7,003 bases of DNA from an uncultured Verrucomicrobiota bacterium (GTDB lineage: Bacteria > Verrucomicrobiota > Verrucomicrobiia > Limisphaerales > UBA9464). Shown here in pieces: positions 1-5,983 of the stretch; positions within the stretch are counted from its first letter, which is position 1, and every line of letters begins with the position of its first letter. The stretch spans positions 1 to 7,003 of the forward strand of contig CAIPFS010000349.1 of assembly GCA_903864375.1 (NCBI GenBank). Direction: 5' to 3'. Below the pieces are notes generated by a model, which worked only from the letters and a program-made list of their open reading frames with translations, did not search any database and had not been told where the DNA came from. The position numbers were made by a program, and so were the translations under genes.

Positions 1-1320
1 CTTGGCTGGGTCACCGGTCAGGTTGGCATTGCCACTGTTGGTGGTGGCCAGGAAACCCGTGAGTAGAGCTCCCAGGGTGCCACCCACGGCATGGACGCCA
101 AAGGTGTCCAGGGCATCGTCGTACTTGAAGAAGGGTTTCAGGTAGGAACAGGCCAGGAAAGGAACCACACCGGCAATGACCCCAATAATGATGGCTCCGT
201 TGGCATCGATGAAACCACAGGCCGGAGTCACCACGACCAATCCCGCCACGGCACCGGAGCAATAACCCAGGACGCTCGGCTTCCCACGGATGAGCCATTC
301 TGCCATGGCCCAGACAAAGGAGGCCACCGCTGTCGCCAGTGTTGTCGTCATGAAGGCGTTGGCCGCAACGCCATCCGCCGCCACCGCCGAACCTGCATTA
401 AATCCGTACCAGCCCACCCAGAGCATCCCGGTACCGACCATGCAAAGCACCATGCTATGGGGCGGCATCGATTCTTTCCCGAATCCCTTGCGCGGCCCGA
501 GAATCAGACAAAGCACCAGTGCGCTCCACCCGGAACTCATATGGACCACCGTTCCTCCGGCAAAATCAATCGACCGGACAATGGCCTTGGGATTCCAGAT
601 GCCGTTTAGCGCTCCATCGATGCCCCAAACCATGTGGGCCAGCGGAAAGTAAACGATGACCATCCAACCAGTGACGAACAGGAGGATCGCGGAGAATTTC
701 ATTCGCTCGGCAATGGCCCCAACGATGAGCGCCGGGGTAATGATGGCAAACATCAGCTGGTACATGCTGAAGACGTTCTGGGACACCCAATAGGAGTAGT
801 TCGAGTTGATGGCCGACGTCACCCCGCGCAGGAACGCAAACTTGGAAAAATCGCCCCACCAGAGTGACGATCCATCCGCAAAAATGTAGCTGTAGCCGAA
901 CGCCCACCAGAGAATCGTCACCAGGCCGGTGATTCCAAGGCATTGAGCCAGGACGGAGAGAACATTCTTCCGACGCACCAGACCGCCATAGAAGAGGGCC
1001 AACCCCGGGAGGGTCATGAACAACACCAGTGCGGCACTGGTCATCATCCACGCGTTATGGCCCGGGCCCGCCGCACCATCGAGTTTGGAACCCACGGTGG
1101 AATTAGCGGCATCGGAACCCCTTCCCCCATTTAAGATATAGGCTTCAAGATCCGAAAGCCGCTGAGGTACGTCGGGGTCGGTTCTGGTTGGCGGCGGTGT
1201 CGCGGGCACTCCCTGGGCAGCAGCGGCAGCCGGCACGTTGGTTGCGTCCTCGGCCCGTCCAATAAGCGAAAGGCTCATCACCAAAGCCACAAGGGTGAAA
1301 ATTTTGGTTAGCATCTTCAT
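1..1320 (-). CDS. amt: Ammonium channel, AmtB-like (Amt1), C terminus beyond window
   Basis: Inner-membrane ammonium channel. The frame is open from an ATG at 1320 to base 1, giving 440 residues without a stop, so the 3' end lies outside the window. Residues 1-23 look like a signal peptide ending GRA-ED, followed by an Ala/Pro-rich stretch; the first membrane segment starts near residue 89. Channel residues known from E. coli AmtB are present: the Phe gate (F191 in YQLMFAIIT and F307 in GFNAGS), W232 of AHMVWG, D252 and the first pore histidine H260 in DFAGGTVVH, and the second pore histidine H410 in FGVHAVGG. The motif KPSVLGYCSGAVAGLV also follows AmtB closely. The start is supported by the close match of its leader to that of the other amt gene. 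It follows glnK1 by 42 nt, so the two are surely co-transcribed and GlnK1 is the likely gating partner. It is intact as far as visible. Confidence 0.95.
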   Translation of the reverse strand, partial: MKMLTKIFTLVALVMSLSLIGRAEDATNVPAAAAAQGVPATPPPTRTDPDVPQRLSDLEAYILNGGRGSDAANSTVGSKLDGAAGPGHNAWMMTSAALVLFMTLPGLALFYGGLVRRKNVLSVLAQCLGITGLVTILWWAFGYSYIFADGSSLWWGDFSKFAFLRGVTSAINSNYSYWVSQNVFSMYQLMFAIITPALIVGAIAERMKFSAILLFVTGWMVIVYFPLAHMVWGIDGALNGIWNPKAIVRSIDFAGGTVVHMSSGWSALVLCLILGPRKGFGKESMPPHSMVLCMVGTGMLWVGWYGFNAGSAVAADGVAANAFMTTTLATAVASFVWAMAEWLIRGKPSVLGYCSGAVAGLVVVTPACGFIDANGAIIIGVIAGVVPFLACSYLKPFFKYDDALDTFGVHAVGGTLGALLTGFLATTNSGNANLTGDPAK

Positions 1321-1701
1321 GGTTACTTCTTCGTCTGGTTGGTGCAGCTCGCTTGCTTTGGATTAGACCGCCGCTTCACCGCGTTCCTCCGTCCGGATTC
1401 GGATCACTTCTTCAATTCCGGTGACAAAAATTTTCCCGTCACCGATTTTGCCGGTCTTGGCTGCCTTGATGATGGCACCCACCGCTTCAATGGCTTTCGA
1501 GTCCACCAAAACGAGCTCAATTTTGATCTTGGGCAGGAAATCCACCGTGTATTCGCTACCGCGATAAATTTCGGTATGCCCCTTCTGCCGACCAAATCCC
1601 TTCACCTCGGAGACTGTCATTCCTTCGATGCCCACGTCACGAAGGGCGTCTTTGACTTCCTCCAGTTTGAACGGCTTGATGATTGCTTCCACCTTTTTCA
1701 T
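1219..1701 (-). repeat. Duplicated glnK-amt block, copy 1
   Basis: This 483-bp block runs from the glnK1 start through codon 34 of amt1 and is a diverged direct repeat of 3854-4336. The two copies have the same total length, the same 42-nt spacer and recognisably similar spacer sequence (both contain GCTTGCTTTGG on the plus strand just before the glnK stop). Similarity drops sharply after the Amt leader. It looks like an old gene duplication, not a mobile element; I see no terminal repeats or transposase. Confidence 0.85.
1363..1701 (-). CDS. glnK: PII nitrogen regulatory protein GlnK (copy 1)
   Basis: Trimeric cytoplasmic PII signal protein that binds ATP/ADP and 2-oxoglutarate and, in the GlnK subgroup, plugs the Amt channel when nitrogen is plentiful. 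The product is 112 aa, the normal family length, starting MKKVEAIIKPFK. The T-loop (about residues 37-55) contains GRQKGHTEIYRGSEY with the uridylylation-type tyrosine Y51 and Q39. The B-loop TGKIGDGKIF covers residues 83-92, and the C-loop arginines are R101 and R103 in IRIRTEERGE. An upstream in-frame extension of 14 codons is rejected because family members begin at MKK. It lies 42 nt before amt1, which is why glnK is preferred over glnB. It differs from the second PII protein at only four positions (V4I, R21H, I25V, V66A). No strong Shine-Dalgarno sequence is visible. Confidence 0.97.
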   Translation of the reverse strand: MKKVEAIIKPFKLEEVKDALRDVGIEGMTVSEVKGFGRQKGHTEIYRGSEYTVDFLPKIKIELVLVDSKAIEAVGAIIKAAKTGKIGDGKIFVTGIEEVIRIRTEERGEAAV

Positions 1702-1726
1702 ACTCGTTATTTTTGTAGAGGCAGGA

Positions 1727-1742
1727 GTCAGGACTGGAGCCA
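1727..1742 (-). promoter_or_regulatory. Weak sigma-54-like promoter candidate for glnK1
   Basis: On the minus strand TGGCTCCAGTCCTGAC has TGGC and TG with the right -24/-12 spacing, but the nearly invariant GC of the -12 element is GA here. It sits between the terminator of the upstream small gene and the glnK1 start, and would give a leader of only about 15 nt. The position is sensible but the match is poor; a different promoter in the same 50-bp gap is quite possible. Confidence 0.25.
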
Positions 1743-1755
1743 ATACCGATTCAAG

Positions 1756-1783
1756 AAAAAAGCCGTGGTCGAGACCACGGCTT
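1756..1783 (-). terminator. Intrinsic terminator downstream of the 72-aa gene
   Basis: A perfect 11-bp inverted repeat (AAGCCGTGGTC at 1760-1770 and GACCACGGCTT at 1773-1783) is followed on the minus strand by a run of six T residues, counting the two that close the stem. It lies about 60 nt after the stop at 1844 and 55 nt before glnK1. It should end transcripts arriving from the right, so glnK1-amt1 probably has its own promoter. No T-run follows the hairpin on the plus strand, so it acts in one direction. Confidence 0.9.
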
Positions 1784-1843
1784 GGCTAAAATTCAATGGA
1801 CCAGTCGAAGGCTCCCGGCTGGTTTACTTGAGAGGTTGATCGG

Positions 1844-2062
1844 TCATGCGACAGCGGCGTAATAACGCCGGACGCCCTTCTGGAAGGTCCGAATCAAAAC
1901 GAATTGGACAAACCAGCCCATGGCCCGGTGAGCCCATTCCTCGCGAGTTTTTGGAATCCCAGAGCTGATTTCAAAAATGATGGTACCGGCCGCCCAGCAG
2001 AAGGCGACGGTGCAGATGGACCAGAAAGCAAACTTCGACAGGTTCAGGCGGGCGGAATTCAT
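1844..2062 (-). CDS. Small predicted membrane protein, function unknown
   Basis: I do not recognise this family. The chosen ATG at 2062 gives 72 aa. Residues 11-30 (FAFWSICTVAFCWAAGTIIF) form a convincing transmembrane helix. After a short charged linker (KTREEW, about 38-43), residues 48-60 (AMGWFVQFVLIRT) are hydrophobic, followed by a basic tail (KGVRRYY). A longer version starting at a GTG at 2128 is possible but would begin inside the hairpin after amt2, so it is less likely. No clear Shine-Dalgarno sequence is seen. The gene lies about 90 bp after amt2 on the same strand and is followed by a strong terminator, which supports a transcribed unit. Coding status is likely but not proven. 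Placement between two ammonium-channel modules hints at a link to membrane nitrogen transport, which is inference only. Confidence 0.6.
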   Translation of the reverse strand: MNSARLNLSKFAFWSICTVAFCWAAGTIIFEISSGIPKTREEWAHRAMGWFVQFVLIRTFQKGVRRYYAAVA

Positions 2063-2105
2063 GTGCGGAAAAGAGTGTGTGGTGGAATGAAGAAAATTTC
2101 CAGCT

Positions 2106-2135
2106 AAACACCGGGGTGCAGAATGCACCCCGGTG
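2106..2135 (-). terminator. Strong hairpin after amt2, probable terminator
   Basis: A perfect 12-bp inverted repeat (CACCGGGGTGCA at 2109-2120 and TGCACCCCGGTG at 2124-2135, loop of 3 nt) starts 18 nt past the amt2 stop. On the minus strand it is followed only by TTTAGC, a weak T-tract. It could be an imperfect intrinsic terminator or a 3'-end stabilising hairpin that lets some transcription continue into the 72-aa gene. Confidence 0.65.
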
Positions 2136-2152
2136 CGCGGGCCGTTTAATCC

Positions 2153-3955
2153 TCAGTGGGCCGGAGGAGACGACTTGTCGGTGAGCTGATAGTCCGGATA
2201 GCACTCGACACCCATTTCGGGGAGGTCGAGACCGGCGATTTCATCCTCACGCTTGGAGCGAATGGGAATGATCAGGTTGGAGACCTTGAACCAGATGAAG
2301 GAGAAGGCAGTGACGAATACGAGACAGGTCAGCGTACCAATAACCTGGGCGACGAACTGGGAGCTGTCGTTATAGGCCGCTCCAAAGACGGAACCGAAGA
2401 GGCCGGTAACGCCTTGATCGACCCATCCATCACCCGTGAGTTTGTTGTAATCGGCAACTGAGGCCGGCCCATCATTGATGACGATCTTGATGACGCCATC
2501 CTTGAGCAGCTTGTGGACTCCGTTCCATCCGGCACCGTAGGAACCGTTGGAAAGGAGACCGACGCTCAGAACACCCCAGGCGCCATTGACACCGTGGACC
2601 GAGATGGCACCCACGGGATCATCCAGCTTCATTGTGCCTTCAACAAAGAAGACTGCGAAGACGACCAGGACACCGGCCACCGCTCCGATGAGACAGGCAC
2701 CTGCGGAATTGACAAACGCGCAGGGAGCCGTGATGGCAACGAGACCCGCCAGCATGCCGTTGCACAACATCGACGGATCGGGTTTGCCGAACTTCACCAC
2801 CATCACGATGTACGTGGCCAAGGCACCGGTCGCCGAAGCCAGCATGGTATTGACCGCCACGATGCTGATGTGGTTGTCGGTACCTGCCAGGGTGGAACCC
2901 GGGTTAAATCCGAACCAGCCGAAGGCCAGGATGAAGGTGCCGAGGATGACGAAGACGATGTTATGTCCAGGAATCGGGCGTGGCTTGCCATCGGGACCAA
3001 ATTTTCCGACACGCGCTCCAATCACAATTGCACCGGCAATGGCGATCATACCACCGCACATGTGCACCACCGAGGAACCGGCGAAGTCGACATGGCCGTG
3101 ACCGAGGCCGAAGTTATAACCGAGCTGGGCCAGCCAGCCGCCGCCCCAGACCCAGTTACCGAAGATCGCGTACGGAAGGGCGCCCACCCAGAAGCCGTAG
3201 ATGACGAAGTTGGAGAAATTCCAGCGTTCGGCCATGGCCCCCGTGGGAATGGTCGCGGTGGTGTCCATGAACACCATCTGGAACAGGAACAGGGTGAACA
3301 CGGCGGTATCCAGCACGTTGTTACCGAGGAAGAAGCCGGTGTAGCCAAAAATGCCGTTGTCATGGCCAAACAGGTGAACGTAGTACTCCTTGTTCAAGAG
3401 CTGAAGCCCTTGGCCCAAAGTGGGCTCCCATCCGATGGGCACCGGCCCCTGATAGTAGCCGCCGAACATGAGGGCGAAACCGCAGACATAGAAGCCCAAC
3501 ATGCCCAAGGCGTAGATCATGAAGTTCATGGCCATGACGTGGGCCGCACTCTTGGCACGGCAAAGACCGGTTTCCACCAAGGCGAAACCCGCCTGCATGA
3601 ACATGACCAGATAACCAGTCACCAACGTCCACATGACGTTGATCGACACCTTGTTATGGGCCACGTTTTGAATCAGTTCGTCCGTGGTCGGCTTGGCATA
3701 GAGCGGCGTCGGGGGATTGGTCATTCCCAGGTTGGCAAACGTGGCCGCTGGGACGGGCCACTGGAGATCCTGCTCATTTCCGGAATTCAGGCCGGGAGGG
3801 TAGCCGAGAGGATCGGCCACAGGACCTGCTGGGGCGGCGTTGGTTGTCGCCACGGCCGCAGCAGCCGGAGCATTGGTCGCGTCCTCAGCCCGGCTGACGA
3901 GCGAAAGGCTCATCACCAAGCCCACGAGGGCGAGAAGTTTGGTTAGCATCTTCAT
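2153..3955 (-). CDS. amt: Ammonium transporter, divergent Amt type (Amt2)
   Basis: Inner-membrane ammonium channel of 600 aa, long for the family (usually 400-480). Residues 1-23 are a signal peptide ending SRA-ED, followed by an Ala/Thr/Asn/Pro-rich stretch and an extracytoplasmic extension to about residue 103. The first helix of the channel core carries MQAGFALVETGLCRAK (120-135). The pore is complete: F225-Q226 and F229 before GAMAER, W270 (NWVWGG), D290 and H298 (DFAGSSVVH), F350 to S354 (FNPGS), and H454 (ISVHGVNGAWG). An inserted loop of about 60 residues (roughly 469-530) lies before the last helix. The cytoplasmic tail (about 565-600) contains AGLDLPEMG, like the PII-responsive tail of AmtB. 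The ATG at 3955 gives the leader shared with Amt1. It follows glnK2 by 42 nt. All pore residues are kept, so I expect a working channel. Confidence 0.96.
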   Translation of the reverse strand: MKMLTKLLALVGLVMSLSLVSRAEDATNAPAAAAVATTNAAPAGPVADPLGYPPGLNSGNEQDLQWPVPAATFANLGMTNPPTPLYAKPTTDELIQNVAHNKVSINVMWTLVTGYLVMFMQAGFALVETGLCRAKSAAHVMAMNFMIYALGMLGFYVCGFALMFGGYYQGPVPIGWEPTLGQGLQLLNKEYYVHLFGHDNGIFGYTGFFLGNNVLDTAVFTLFLFQMVFMDTTATIPTGAMAERWNFSNFVIYGFWVGALPYAIFGNWVWGGGWLAQLGYNFGLGHGHVDFAGSSVVHMCGGMIAIAGAIVIGARVGKFGPDGKPRPIPGHNIVFVILGTFILAFGWFGFNPGSTLAGTDNHISIVAVNTMLASATGALATYIVMVVKFGKPDPSMLCNGMLAGLVAITAPCAFVNSAGACLIGAVAGVLVVFAVFFVEGTMKLDDPVGAISVHGVNGAWGVLSVGLLSNGSYGAGWNGVHKLLKDGVIKIVINDGPASVADYNKLTGDGWVDQGVTGLFGSVFGAAYNDSSQFVAQVIGTLTCLVFVTAFSFIWFKVSNLIIPIRSKREDEIAGLDLPEMGVECYPDYQLTDKSSPPAH

Positions 3956-4336
3956 GGGTTATTTTTCGTTTGGATGGTGCTGGTCGCTTGCTTTGGGTTA
4001 GACCGCCGCTTCACCGCGTTCCTCTGTTCGAATTCGGATGACTTCTTCAATCCCGGTGACAAAGATTTTTCCGTCACCGATTTTGCCGGTCTTCGCCGCC
4101 TTGATGATGGCTCCGACCGCCTCGATCGCCTTCGAGTCCGCCAGGACCAGCTCAATTTTGATCTTTGGGAGAAAATCCACCGTGTATTCGCTGCCCCGGT
4201 AGATTTCGGTGTGCCCCTTTTGACGGCCAAAGCCCTTGACCTCGCTGACGGTCATGCCTTCGACCCCGACATCGTGGAGGGCATCCTTTACCTCCTCGAG
4301 TTTGAATGGTTTGATGATGGCTTCTATCTTCTTCAT
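3854..4336 (-). repeat. Duplicated glnK-amt block, copy 2
   Basis: Partner of the 483-bp block at 1219-1701. In the first 34 amt codons I count 83 of 102 bases identical by hand, and 27 of 34 residues. The glnK parts are nearly identical in protein but differ at many third codon positions, so the duplication is old and the protein is under strong purifying selection. There is no net length change between the copies. Confidence 0.85.
3998..4336 (-). CDS. glnK: PII nitrogen regulatory protein GlnK (copy 2)
   Basis: PII signal protein of 112 aa, starting MKKIEAIIKPFK, with T-loop Y51 in YRGSEY, B-loop TGKIGDGK (83-90) and C-loop R101/R103, all as in copy 1. It should sense 2-oxoglutarate and ATP/ADP and control the Amt2 channel encoded 42 nt downstream. 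The ATG at 4336 is preferred to an in-frame start 25 codons upstream, because it matches the family start and has AGGAA nine bases before it. Transcription is probably from the sigma-54 promoter at 4594-4609, leaving a leader of nearly 250 nt with a strong hairpin near its end. The very high identity to copy 1 (108 of 112) suggests the two could form mixed trimers, which is an inference. Confidence 0.97.
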   Translation of the reverse strand: MKKIEAIIKPFKLEEVKDALHDVGVEGMTVSEVKGFGRQKGHTEIYRGSEYTVDFLPKIKIELVLADSKAIEAVGAIIKAAKTGKIGDGKIFVTGIEEVIRIRTEERGEAAV

Positions 4337-4345
4337 ACGTTGTGG

Positions 4346-4350
4346 TTCCT
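4346..4350 (-). promoter_or_regulatory. Ribosome binding site of glnK2
   Basis: AGGAA on the minus strand, nine bases upstream of the ATG at 4336. It fixes the glnK2 start and contrasts with glnK1, which has no clear equivalent. Confidence 0.65.
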
Positions 4351-4361
4351 GCACTGGCATC

Positions 4362-4392
4362 GTCCGAAGGGGTCGGTGGCACCCATTCGGAC
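4362..4392 (-). promoter_or_regulatory. Leader hairpin just upstream of the glnK2 ribosome binding site
   Basis: On the minus strand GTCCGAA (4392-4386) pairs perfectly with TTCGGAC (4368-4362). Inside, after one mismatch, GGGT pairs with ACCC around a 7-nt loop. The 31-nt structure ends 11 bases before AGGAA. No T-run follows, so it is not an intrinsic terminator. It could influence translation or RNA stability, or bind a protein. I do not recognise a known riboswitch class in the leader. Confidence 0.5.
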
Positions 4393-4593
4393 GGTTAAAG
4401 ACGTCGGCCACGACAGTCGCGACCGCTTCGCCCTGGTTTCACTAGGACGATCCACCCCGGCTCCAGGAGGAAATCCCCCATGGAGGCAACTTCCGACCGC
4501 GACACGGGTCCGGGAATCGCACGACCCACCGGACACCGACAAGCGGCTGGCAGGCGCGGAAGCATGAGGACGGATCGACACCCTTCCTCCATA

Positions 4594-4609
4594 AGCAACG
4601 GTGATGCCA
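4594..4609 (-). promoter_or_regulatory. Sigma-54 (-24/-12) promoter of glnK2-amt2
   Basis: Minus-strand TGGCATCACCGTTGCT closely follows the RpoN consensus TGGCACGN4TTGCW: the -24 TGGCA and -12 TTGCT are complete, the GG-to-GC spacing is exactly ten bases, and only the C and G after TGGCA are replaced. It points at glnK2 and predicts a start of transcription near 4583. Sigma-54 control of glnK-amt operons under nitrogen limitation is well established in other bacteria. No sigma-54 gene or activator is in the window. Confidence 0.75.
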
Positions 4610-4635
4610 TGAGGAAATTAAAGACAGGTAACGTT

Positions 4636-4664
4636 TCAACAAGCTGTTGATTACTAACATGTTA
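4636..4664. promoter_or_regulatory. Dyad cluster upstream of the sigma-54 promoter
   Basis: Two short symmetrical sites lie in an AT-rich stretch: TCAACA-AGC-TGTTGA (4636-4650) and the perfect palindrome TAACATGTTA (4655-4664). They are centred roughly 60 and 77 bp before the predicted transcription start. Such positions suit an activator or repressor. They do not match the NtrC consensus (GCAC-N5-GGTGC), so the binding protein is unknown. Confidence 0.4.
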
Positions 4665-4730
4665 TAGACATCAATAGAGTATCAACACTGGTGGGTCGGC
4701 GTTTGTTCGATGTCCTGCACTGGCGACTTT

Positions 4731-4742
4731 TGACCATGGTCA
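4731..4742. promoter_or_regulatory. Perfect 12-bp palindrome TGACCATGGTCA
   Basis: Fully symmetrical site about 150 bp upstream of the predicted glnK2 start of transcription, which is within the usual distance for an enhancer of a sigma-54 promoter. A role as an activator site is inferred from position and symmetry only. Confidence 0.4.
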
Positions 4743-4873
4743 TCTTTTTGCCACACGAAGGGACGGAATCCATCGATGGTTTCCCCATCCGCTCATGGCA
4801 GCAAAACCAACTTCCTGAAGGCCCAACGTGGAGATGTGGGACCTCCGTGTCGGACCCACTCGAATCCTATCCT

Positions 4874-4939
4874 AAAAAAAGCAAAAAGGGCGGCCACCGG
4901 AAGAAGCCTCGGGAGCTTCGACGTCGGCGACCGCCCTTT
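4874..4939 (-). terminator. Intrinsic terminator of the glutamine synthetase gene
   Basis: On the minus strand AAAGGGCGG (4939-4931) pairs with CCGCCCTTT (4893-4885), and the intervening 37 nt contain further pairing, including GAAGC/GCTTC. The T-rich tail is TTGCTTTTTTT (4884-4874). The first arm starts 28 nt after the stop at 4967. It should separate glnA from glnK2-amt2. Confidence 0.85.
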
Positions 4940-4966
4940 GGCGGACAATGGAAGGGGCCTGGCGGA

Positions 4967-5983
4967 CTAGGGAGTCGGCACCGTGGCAATGGTCTGGAGA
5001 ATGCGACTGGCGATCTTGTACGGATCGCCGGAGGAATTCGGACGGCGGTCCTCCAGGTAACCACGATAAGCGCCGTTCTTAACGAAGCTGTTGGGTACCC
5101 GGATGGATGCACCGCGGTTGGCGACACCGTAGTTGAACTTGTCGATCGACTGGGTCTCGTGGAGTCCAGTCAACCGGAGATGGTTGTCCGGACCGTACAC
5201 GGCGATGTGTTCGTTGTGGTGCTTGGAGAAGGCTTCCATCAATGCCTCGAAATAGGCCTTGCCGCCCACTTCCCGCAAATACTTGGTCGAGAAATTGGAG
5301 TGCATTCCCGAGCCGTTCCAGTCGCCAAGGATAGGCTTGCAGTGGAAGTTGACGTCCACTTCATATTTTTCGCAGAGGCGGGTCAAAATGTATCGAGCGA
5401 CCCACATCTCGTCGGCGGCCCGCTTCGAACCCTTGCCGAAAATCTGGAATTCCCACTGGCCCTTGGCCACTTCGGCGTTGATGCCTTCATGGTTGATACC
5501 GGCGTCGTGGCAGATATCGAGGTGCTCCTCGACAATCTCGCGGGCGATGCTGCCCACATTGCTGTAGCCGACACCGGTGTAATAGGGGCCCTGGGGTCCT
5601 GGATATCCACCTTCTGGGAATCCAAGCGGACGCCCATCCTGATAAAGGAAATACTCCTGTTCGAATCCGAACCAGGTATCAGGGTCATCCAAAATGGTGG
5701 CGCGAGAGTTGGTGGGGTGCGGTGTGCCGTCCGGGAGCAAAACTTCGCTCATCACCAGAACACCGTTCTTGCGGGTGCTGTCCGGGAAAACCGCGACCGG
5801 CTTCAAAACGCAGTCCGAATTATGACCTTCGGCCTGGCGGGTGGAACTGCCGTCAAATCCCCAGTTCGGAAGCTCCTCCAATTTGGGGAAGTGATCGTAC
5901 TCCTTGATCAGGGTCTTGCTTCGGAGGTTGGCGACGGGAGTGTAACCGTCGAGCCAGAGGTATTCCAGCTTGTATTTCGCCAT
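4967..5983 (-). CDS. glnII: Glutamine synthetase, eukaryotic-type (GSII)
   Basis: Cytoplasmic ATP-dependent ligase that joins ammonium and glutamate to give glutamine. The 338-aa length and motifs mark the short GSII class found in eukaryotes, rhizobia and actinomycetes, not the roughly 470-aa GlnA class. A beta-grasp domain occupies about residues 1-90 with WGFDGSSTRQAEGHNSD (41-57). The catalytic domain has WFGFEQEYF (104-112), the metal-binding glutamates E171 and E178 around INAEVAKGQWEFQIFG, GDWNGSGMHSN (220-230) with H228, GPDNHLRLTGLHET (264-277), and NRGASIRVP (289-297). The tail ends EDRRPNSSGDPYKI (311-324) plus 14 residues. The ATG at 5983 is chosen because GSII proteins begin close to YKLEYLWLDG; an 18-codon upstream extension is rejected. 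There is no GSI-type adenylylation tyrosine site. It has its own terminator and a possible sigma-54 promoter, so it is probably monocistronic. Confidence 0.97.
   Translation of the reverse strand: MAKYKLEYLWLDGYTPVANLRSKTLIKEYDHFPKLEELPNWGFDGSSTRQAEGHNSDCVLKPVAVFPDSTRKNGVLVMSEVLLPDGTPHPTNSRATILDDPDTWFGFEQEYFLYQDGRPLGFPEGGYPGPQGPYYTGVGYSNVGSIAREIVEEHLDICHDAGINHEGINAEVAKGQWEFQIFGKGSKRAADEMWVARYILTRLCEKYEVDVNFHCKPILGDWNGSGMHSNFSTKYLREVGGKAYFEALMEAFSKHHNEHIAVYGPDNHLRLTGLHETQSIDKFNYGVANRGASIRVPNSFVKNGAYRGYLEDRRPNSSGDPYKIASRILQTIATVPTP

Larger units (their letters stand above)
4337..4966 (-). other. Gene-free region between glnA and glnK2: leader, promoter, upstream sites, terminator
   Basis: This 630-bp stretch holds, in minus-strand order, the glnA terminator (4874-4939), a palindrome at 4731-4742, an AT-rich segment with dyads (about 4614-4686), the sigma-54 promoter (4594-4609) and the glnK2 leader. 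Open frames here give Arg/Ser/Pro/Cys-rich peptides with no recognisable features, and I do not call a gene. Between about 4743 and 4870 I see only a modest hairpin near 4838-4861 and nothing else of note. Confidence 0.7.

Noticed and set aside
2513..3946. Plus-strand open frame of 477 codons opposite amt2
   Set aside because: It lies wholly antisense to a well-conserved channel gene. Its product is rich in Asp/Gly/His/Arg with no recognisable domain, as expected for the shadow of a GC-rich gene.
4395..4478. Possible 28-aa leader peptide (MGDFLLEPGWIVLVK...) within the glnK2 leader
   Set aside because: It starts with ATG but has no good ribosome binding site, no regulatory run of one amino acid and no attached terminator/antiterminator structure.
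4333..4581. Minus-strand open frame in the glnK2 leader ending as ATGA at the glnK2 start
   Set aside because: Any gene starting ATGA gives a TGA in that frame, so the overlap is not informative. The peptide is Arg/Ser/Pro/Cys-rich and begins at a GTG with no support.
4838..4861. Hairpin between the glnA terminator and the glnK2 upstream sites
   Set aside because: The stem is short and bulged, with no T-run and no neighbouring gene start; likely chance.
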